NCBI RefSeq assembly: GCF_046546335.1
Contig: NZ_JBKGYA010000062.1
Length of the DNA: 10,559 nt
Reading direction: 5' to 3' (one strand)
From: Thiohalospira sp046546335
GTDB lineage: Bacteria; Pseudomonadota; Gammaproteobacteria; Thiohalospirales; Thiohalospiraceae
The position numbers were made by a program, and so were the translations under genes. Shown piece after piece: positions 7,123 through 10,559 of the stretch. Within the stretch, counting starts at the first letter, position 1, and each line of letters begins with the position of its first letter. The notes below the pieces were generated by a model. It was not told where the DNA came from and searched no databases. It was given only the letters and a program-made list of their open reading frames with translations.

Positions 7123-7626
7123 TCATGACTCCACGGCGATGCGCCGGCGCCGGGCGGTACGGCTCTTGGGCAGGGTCACGCGCAGCACGCCCTTGCGGTA
7201 CTGCGCCTTGGCCCCGTCCTCCTCCACCGGTGCCGGGAGCGGGATGGCGCGCTCGAAGGCGCCGAAGGCGCGCTCCATGACGTGGAAGCGCCCCTCGTCC
7301 CGTTCGGACTCCACCCGCTTCTCGCCGCGGACGACGAGGGTGTCGTCCACCACGTGGAGGTCGAAGTCGTCGGCCTCCATGCCGGGGGCCTCCAGCTCCA
7401 CCACCACGTTGTCGGCGGTATCGGAGACCTCGGCGGCCAGCAGTCCCCAGGCGGCCCCGGCGTGCTCGTGGCGCTCCCGGGCCGTCTCGACACCCGCCTC
7501 GTCGCGGTGGCGGACGGGGTAAAAGCGGGTGAGGGCCTGGCTGGCGCGCTGGGCCAGGTGGTTCCAGCCCTCGGCGAGGGTGTCCCAGGCGCGGTTCATG
7601 CGCTGGCGAATGGCTCGGGTATCCAT
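7123..7626 (-). CDS. hsp20: Hsp20 / alpha-crystallin small heat-shock protein (distal copy)
   Basis: This is an ATP-independent holdase chaperone of 167 residues. An amphipathic N-terminal region (about 1-57, Arg/Trp/Ala-rich) precedes an alpha-crystallin domain (about 60-155) with the conserved G-V-L-x-V-x-L-P-K at 146-154. The C-terminal I-x-V motif (163-165), used in oligomer assembly, is present. The ATG at 7626 is chosen because AGGAGG lies eight bases before it; a TTG at 7644 would put that ribosome binding site inside the coding region. It follows cbpA by only 14 bases, so the two are cotranscribed. It is divergent in sequence from the second Hsp20 of the operon, with a longer N-terminal arm. 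In E. coli the gene after cbpA is the inhibitor cbpM; here a small heat-shock protein occupies that place. Confidence 0.9.
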   Translation of the reverse strand: MDTRAIRQRMNRAWDTLAEGWNHLAQRASQALTRFYPVRHRDEAGVETARERHEHAGAAWGLLAAEVSDTADNVVVELEAPGMEADDFDLHVVDDTLVVRGEKRVESERDEGRFHVMERAFGAFERAIPLPAPVEEDGAKAQYRKGVLRVTLPKSRTARRRRIAVES

Positions 7627-7640
7627 GTCGGTTACCTCCT

Positions 7641-8603
7641 TCAACGGTTGAGTTCGGCGCGGGGGTCGAAATCGAAGGCCTCCCGCATCCGCTGGTAGAG
7701 CTCGCGCTGCTCATCGGTCTTGGCAGCCGGCGCCTCGATCTTCAGGCGGACGTACTGGTTCCCGGCGGGGTTGCCCGGCAGCCCGCGCCCCTTGAGCCGC
7801 AGCCGCTGGCCGCTGCGGGCCCCCTCGGGGATGGAGAGCTCCACCGAACCGCCCAGGGTGGGCACCGAGACCTTCGCCCCCAGCGCGGCCTCCCAGGGGG
7901 CGATGGGCAGCTCCAGGGTCACGTCGTGGCCATCCACCTGGAACAGGCGGTGGGGCCGGAACTCCACCTCCAGGTAGAGGTCGCCGGCCGGCCCGCCGCC
8001 CATCCCCGGGGCCCCCTGGCCGGAGAGCCGGATGCGCTGGCCGCTGGTGATCCCCTTGGGGATCCGCACCTCGATCTGGCGCTGGCGGCGTACCAGCCGG
8101 CCCTGGGGGTCGTACTCCGGGACCTGCAGGGTGATGGTCCGGGTGGCGCCGCTGTAGCTGTCTTCCAGGTCGATGGCCACCTTGGCGTGGTGGTCCTCGC
8201 CCTGGCTGCGGAAGCCGCCGCCCCCGCCGCGACCGCGGCCACCCCCGGCCATGTCGGGACCGAAGGGGCTGCCGCCGCCGAAGACGAACTCGAAGAAGTC
8301 CGAGAAGCCCTCGCCGGCGAAGCCGCCGCCGCGGAACTCGAAGCCGGTATCCCAGTCCGGCGGCGGCCGGAAGTCCTGCCCCTGCTGCCAGTTGCTGCCG
8401 AGCTGGTCGTAGGCGGCGCGCTTCTCGGGGTCGGAGAGGACCTCGTAGGCCTCGCCCACCTCCTTGAAGCGCTCCTCGGCATCGGCGGCCTCACTGACGT
8501 CGGGGTGGTACTTCCGCGCCAGCTTGCGGTAGGCCTTCTTGATGTCGTCCTGGGTGGCGTCCCGGGAGACGCCCAGGATGTCGTAGTAGTCCTTGTATTC
8601 CAT
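7641..8603 (-). CDS. cbpA: CbpA-type J-domain co-chaperone
   Basis: This is a class II (zinc-finger-less) DnaJ homologue that stimulates DnaK ATPase and delivers substrates. Its 320 residues compare with 306 in E. coli CbpA. The J domain spans about 1-70 with the essential HPD at 33-35. A Gly/Phe-rich linker follows (about 85-135, very Gly-rich, with GGGRGRGGGGG). Two beta-rich C-terminal substrate-binding domains then run from about 138 to 295. No C-x2-C-x-G-x-G repeats are present, which rules out canonical DnaJ. The start is the normal MEYKDYYDILGV N-terminus, but the Shine-Dalgarno is weak (about GACGG), unlike the strong sites of both hsp20 genes. Together with the terminator just upstream, this suggests lower expression than the first Hsp20. 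Confidence 0.9.
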   Translation of the reverse strand: MEYKDYYDILGVSRDATQDDIKKAYRKLARKYHPDVSEAADAEERFKEVGEAYEVLSDPEKRAAYDQLGSNWQQGQDFRPPPDWDTGFEFRGGGFAGEGFSDFFEFVFGGGSPFGPDMAGGGRGRGGGGGFRSQGEDHHAKVAIDLEDSYSGATRTITLQVPEYDPQGRLVRRQRQIEVRIPKGITSGQRIRLSGQGAPGMGGGPAGDLYLEVEFRPHRLFQVDGHDVTLELPIAPWEAALGAKVSVPTLGGSVELSIPEGARSGQRLRLKGRGLPGNPAGNQYVRLKIEAPAAKTDEQRELYQRMREAFDFDPRAELNR

Positions 8604-8624
8604 GGCACACCGTCATCGATGGAC

Positions 8625-8658
8625 AAAAAGGGCGGGCCCCGCCGCGCCGGGCCCGCCC
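8625..8658 (-). terminator. Terminator between hsp20 and cbpA (likely partial)
   Basis: On the minus strand a perfect 10-bp stem (GGGCGGGCCC with GGGCCCGCCC, nine-base loop) is followed at once by five T. It lies after the hsp20 stop (8680) and 22 bases before the cbpA ATG. I see no promoter between it and cbpA, so read-through is probably how cbpA and the distal hsp20 are expressed, at a reduced level. Confidence 0.8.
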
Positions 8659-8662
8659 GGTT

Positions 8663-8678
8663 CGCCGGCAGGCCGGCG
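8663..8678 (-). repeat. Short hairpin directly after the hsp20 stop codon
   Basis: CGCCGGC and GCCGGCG form a perfect 7-base inverted repeat with two central bases, abutting the stop codon of the proximal hsp20 and preceding the main terminator hairpin. It may add to termination or protect the 3' end of the hsp20 messenger. Confidence 0.45.
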
Positions 8679-8679
8679 C

Positions 8680-9120
8680 TCAGCCCTCGACGGTGATCCG
8701 GCGCGGCTGGCTCTTCTCCTGCTTGGGGATGGTCACCTCCAGCACGCCGTTGTTGCTGCGCGCCTTGATGTTCTCGGCATCGGCGGTGTCCGGCAGGGTG
8801 AAGCGCCGGAAGAAGGAGCCGCGGATGCGCTCGGTGCGCTTGTATTCGCCCTCCCCCTCGGTCTTCTCCTCGTTGCGCTCGCCCTTGATGGTGAGCACGC
8901 CGTTCTCCATGCCGACCTCGATATCCTCGGGCTTCACGCCGGGGATGTCGGCGTGGATGACCCACTGGTTGGTCTCGTCGCGGATGTCCACCGCCGGGAC
9001 CCAGTCGGTGGCCACCAGACCGCCGCTCTCCTCGCGCTCGCTCAGGTCCTCGAAGAGGCGACTCATCTCCTGGCGCATCTGCTCCAGATCGTTCCAGGGA
9101 CGATAACGAACCATGTTCAT
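8680..9120 (-). CDS. hsp20: Hsp20 / alpha-crystallin small heat-shock protein (proximal copy)
   Basis: This is a small heat-shock chaperone of 146 residues, a typical bacterial length. A short N-terminal arm (MNMVRYRPWNDLEQMRQEM...) carries the aromatic and Met residues common in the family. The alpha-crystallin domain spans about 39-133 with W-x-P-A-V-D-I at its start and G-V-L-E-V-T-I-P-K at 125-133. The C-terminal I-T-V (142-144) is the oligomerisation motif. GGAGG lies eight bases before the ATG at 9120; the internal Met3 is too far away. It is the first gene of the operon, behind a sigma-32 type promoter, and a hairpin terminator follows it, so it is probably the most highly expressed product after heat shock. 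Confidence 0.93.
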   Translation of the reverse strand: MNMVRYRPWNDLEQMRQEMSRLFEDLSEREESGGLVATDWVPAVDIRDETNQWVIHADIPGVKPEDIEVGMENGVLTIKGERNEEKTEGEGEYKRTERIRGSFFRRFTLPDTADAENIKARSNNGVLEVTIPKQEKSQPRRITVEG

Positions 9121-9162
9121 GACATTTACCTCCAGAATCGGTTTCCTTCGTCTACACCCCTG

Positions 9163-9191
9163 AATTAGGGACGCGCGGCCCCGCTTTCAAG
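9163..9191 (-). promoter_or_regulatory. Sigma-32 (RpoH) heat-shock promoter of the hsp20-cbpA-hsp20 operon
   Basis: On the minus strand CTTGAAA (9191-9185) is a full match to the RpoH -35 consensus. After 14 bases comes CCCTAATT (9170-9163), close to the -10 consensus CCCCATnT. Transcription would begin near 9155, leaving a leader of about 35 bases. The position directly in front of a small heat-shock gene strengthens the call. Confidence 0.75.
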
Positions 9192-9214
9192 CGGCGGCCC
9201 CATTGTGGGATGGA

Positions 9215-9230
9215 TCCCAACATCTTGTGG
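9215..9230. promoter_or_regulatory. Distal NrdR-like box
   Basis: This 16-base site matches the NrdR box consensus acaCwAtATaTwGtgt, as I remember it, at 11 of 16 positions. Its core CCCAACATCTTGTG differs at one base from the site at 9452-9465. It lies just upstream of the -35 of the heat-shock promoter and overlaps the TGGGAT/ATCCCA dyad. Confidence 0.4.
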
Positions 9231-9292
9231 GTGAAGGTGCAGGCCGGAGGTCCGCGGGAAGGCCGCCCGTGCCCCGCCATAAAAGCGAGGAT

Positions 9293-9397
9293 GGACAGTG
9301 GGTTGCATCGGGTCGGCGTGAGAATTGTTGCGCAAGTAATTGATTATTAAGGTTAATAAGGGGGATCTGATGGGTGGGCGGAATTTGACCACTGTCC
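9293..9397. repeat. 9-base inverted repeat flanking an AT-rich island
   Basis: GGACAGTGG (9293-9301) and CCACTGTCC (9389-9397) are perfect inverted copies separated by 87 bases. The enclosed stretch contains the most AT-rich part of the gap and is roughly centred on the dyad at 9344-9359. The right arm ends 10 bases before the nrdJ -35 element. Its function is unknown. Confidence 0.4.
9344..9359. promoter_or_regulatory. Perfect AT-rich dyad, candidate operator
   Basis: TTATTAA-GG-TTAATAA has perfect 7-base arms and stands out against the GC-rich surroundings. It lies about 50 bases upstream of the nrdJ -35. It does not fit the FNR, Fur or CIRCE consensus. It could bind an unidentified regulator or a nucleoid protein. 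Confidence 0.4.
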
Positions 9398-9407
9398 GCG
9401 GCCGGCA

Positions 9408-9437
9408 TTGACACCCGGGCCGCCGCCTCGGTTTAAT
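9408..9437 (+). promoter_or_regulatory. Sigma-70 promoter of nrdJ
   Basis: TTGACA (9408-9413, perfect -35) and TTTAAT (9432-9437, five of six to the -10) are separated by 18 bases. Transcription would start near 9444, giving a leader of about 75 bases that contains an NrdR-like box. Confidence 0.7.
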
Positions 9438-9450
9438 GCGCCCTATCGTG

Positions 9451-9466
9451 ACCCAATATCTTGTGC
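9451..9466. promoter_or_regulatory. NrdR box at the nrdJ promoter
   Basis: The site acccaatatcttgtgc matches the NrdR consensus acaCwAtATaTwGtgt at 13 of 16 positions, including the central ATAT-type core and both TG/CA-type ends. It lies just downstream of the predicted nrdJ start point, where repressor binding would block transcription. NrdR sites usually come as pairs about 31 bases apart; no second box is seen at that distance. Confidence 0.6.
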
Positions 9467-9519
9467 CGCCCTCCCCCCGAGAGGGAGCGGATGTTGCCCG
9501 TTTCGTCAAGGAGAGAACC

Positions 9520-10559
9520 ATGAGCCGACCGCGCCCCCAGTCCACCCCCGCGGACGTGCGGGAGATCCCCATCCAGCCGGCCTCCGAGGACATCTGGGAC
9601 AAGAAGTACCGCCTCAAGACCAAGGACGGCCAGATCCTGGACGAGGCCGTGGATGACACCTGGAAGCGGGTGGCCCGCGCCCTGGCCGAGGTGGAGGAGG
9701 CGGACAAGCAGGAGCACTGGTACGAGCAGTTCCTCTGGGCGCTGCGCCACGGGGCCATCCCCGCCGGCCGCATCACCTCCAACGCCGGCGCCTGGGCCTA
9801 CAAGCCCTCCACCTCCACCATCAACTGCACCGTCTCCGGGACCATCCGCGACTCCATGGACGACATCCTGGAGAAGGTCCACGAGGCGGGGCTGACCCTG
9901 AAGGCGGGAAGCGGTATCGGTTACGACTTCTCCACCCTGCGCCCGCGGGGTGCCTTCGTGGCGGGGGCCGGGGCCTATACCTCCGGCCCGCTCTCCTTCA
10001 TGGATATCTACGACCGCATGTGCTTCACGGTGAGCTCCGCCGGCGGCCGGCGCGGCGCCCAGATGGCCACCTTCGACATCGGCCACCCCGATGTCATGGA
10101 CTTCATCCGCGCCAAGCGCGAGGACGGCCGCCTGCGCCAGTTCAACCTCTCCCTGCTCATCACCCGGGAGTTCATGGAGGCGGTCCAGAACAACGACTGG
10201 TGGCACCTCGCCTTCCCGGTCACCCAGGCGGAGGCGGACGTCGACGGCCTCGACCTCCACGACCCGGAGCAGGTGGTCTGGCGCGACTGGCCCCAGAAGG
10301 AGGGCTACATCGTCGACGACGAGGGCCGCGTCGCCTGCCGGATCTACCGCACCCTCAAGGCGCGCCGCCTGTGGGACATGATCATGACCTCCACCTACGA
10401 CTACGCGGAGCCGGGGTTCATCCTCATCGACAAGGTCAACGAGATGAACAACAACTGGTTCTGCGAGGAGATCCGGGCCACCAACCCCTGCGGCGAGCAG
10501 CCGCTGCCGCCCTACGGCTCCTGCCTGCTGGGGTCGGTGAACCTGACCAAGTTCGTCCG
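9520..10559 (+). CDS. nrdJ: Adenosylcobalamin-dependent (class II) ribonucleotide reductase NrdJ, 5' part
   Basis: This enzyme makes deoxyribonucleotides using coenzyme B12 as radical source and works with or without oxygen. The frame is open from ATG 9520 to the window edge: 346 complete codons, about half of the usual length. C103 in INCTVSG is the first of the redox-active pair. G-S-G-I-G-Y (near residue 130) and S-S-A-G-G-R-R-G-A-Q-M follow as in class II enzymes. N322-x-C324-x-E326 (NPCGEQ) is the catalytic Asn/Cys/Glu triad, C324 being the thiyl radical site. There is no N-terminal ATP-cone domain. AAGGAGAG precedes the ATG by about four to six bases. The gene is divergent from the heat-shock operon and has its own promoter and an NrdR-like box. 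Confidence 0.93.
   Translation, partial: MSRPRPQSTPADVREIPIQPASEDIWDKKYRLKTKDGQILDEAVDDTWKRVARALAEVEEADKQEHWYEQFLWALRHGAIPAGRITSNAGAWAYKPSTSTINCTVSGTIRDSMDDILEKVHEAGLTLKAGSGIGYDFSTLRPRGAFVAGAGAYTSGPLSFMDIYDRMCFTVSSAGGRRGAQMATFDIGHPDVMDFIRAKREDGRLRQFNLSLLITREFMEAVQNNDWWHLAFPVTQAEADVDGLDLHDPEQVVWRDWPQKEGYIVDDEGRVACRIYRTLKARRLWDMIMTSTYDYAEPGFILIDKVNEMNNNWFCEEIRATNPCGEQPLPPYGSCLLGSVNLTKFV

Larger units (their letters stand above)
9121..9519. promoter_or_regulatory. Divergent hsp20 / nrdJ control region
   Basis: These 399 bases hold no convincing gene. In order they contain: the hsp20 leader; a sigma-32 type promoter (9163-9191); a perfect dyad TGGGAT-GG-ATCCCA (9206-9219); an NrdR-like box (9215-9230); a GC-rich stretch; a 9-base inverted repeat (9293-9397) around an AT-rich island with its own dyad (9344-9359) and a TTGCGCAA palindrome (9328-9335); the nrdJ promoter (9408-9437); and a second NrdR-like box (9451-9466). 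I recognise no cobalamin riboswitch. Confidence 0.6.

Noticed and set aside
7627..7644. TTG start giving the distal hsp20 six extra residues.
   Set aside because: The extension contains the AGGAGG that serves the ATG at 7626 and overlaps the cbpA stop codon.
9121..9519. Cobalamin riboswitch or CIRCE element in front of nrdJ / hsp20.
   Set aside because: I found neither the conserved B12-box type sequence nor TTAGCACTC/GAGTGCTAA. The heat-shock promoter is of RpoH type instead.
9165..9782. Minus-strand open frame across the nrdJ promoter and 5' end.
   Set aside because: It has no ribosome binding site that I can see and no domain, and it covers the RpoH promoter, the nrdJ promoter and the nrdJ coding start.

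Overview
The window is about 10.6 kb of GC-rich, tightly packed bacterial chromosome. The content (cytoplasmic sulfite dehydrogenase SoeABC, class II ribonucleotide reductase, MoaA) and the acidic, GC-rich coding style suggest a sulfur-oxidising gammaproteobacterium. An Ectothiorhodospiraceae-like halophile is my best guess, but this is inferred from gene content only.

Layout. (1) 3-380 (+): the 3' end of an unrecognised gene. (2) 399-1385 (-): moaA, molybdenum cofactor synthesis. (3) 1386-1750: a gene-free divergent control region. (4) 1751-6359 (+): soeA-soeB-soeC, a three-gene operon for a membrane-anchored, cytoplasm-facing molybdenum enzyme that oxidises sulfite into the quinone pool. 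MoaA makes a precursor of the cofactor SoeA needs. (5) 6360-6565: two back-to-back terminators, one per strand. (6) 6566-7009 (-): a 147-residue protein with its own sigma-70 type promoter, strong ribosome binding site and terminator. It resembles the catalytic N-terminal half of sulfur oxygenase reductase (SOR), including a His-x3-His plus Glu iron-ligand pattern. (7) 7123-9120 (-): a heat-shock operon read as hsp20, then a CbpA/DnaJ co-chaperone, then a second hsp20. A good sigma-32 type promoter lies in front, and a strong terminator sits between the first hsp20 and cbpA. (8) 9121-9519: a regulatory region between the heat-shock operon and nrdJ, with a sigma-70 type promoter, two near-identical NrdR-box-like sites and several dyads. 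(9) 9520 to the end (+): the first 346 codons of nrdJ, the adenosylcobalamin-dependent ribonucleotide reductase.

How it fits together. Molybdenum cofactor synthesis, sulfite oxidation and a possible SOR-like sulfur protein form a plausible sulfur-metabolism block. The chaperone operon and nrdJ are a stress and DNA-precursor block sharing one divergent control region. The most interesting item is the half-length SOR-like protein. Next are the repeated NrdR-like boxes, one at nrdJ and one directly behind the heat-shock promoter.
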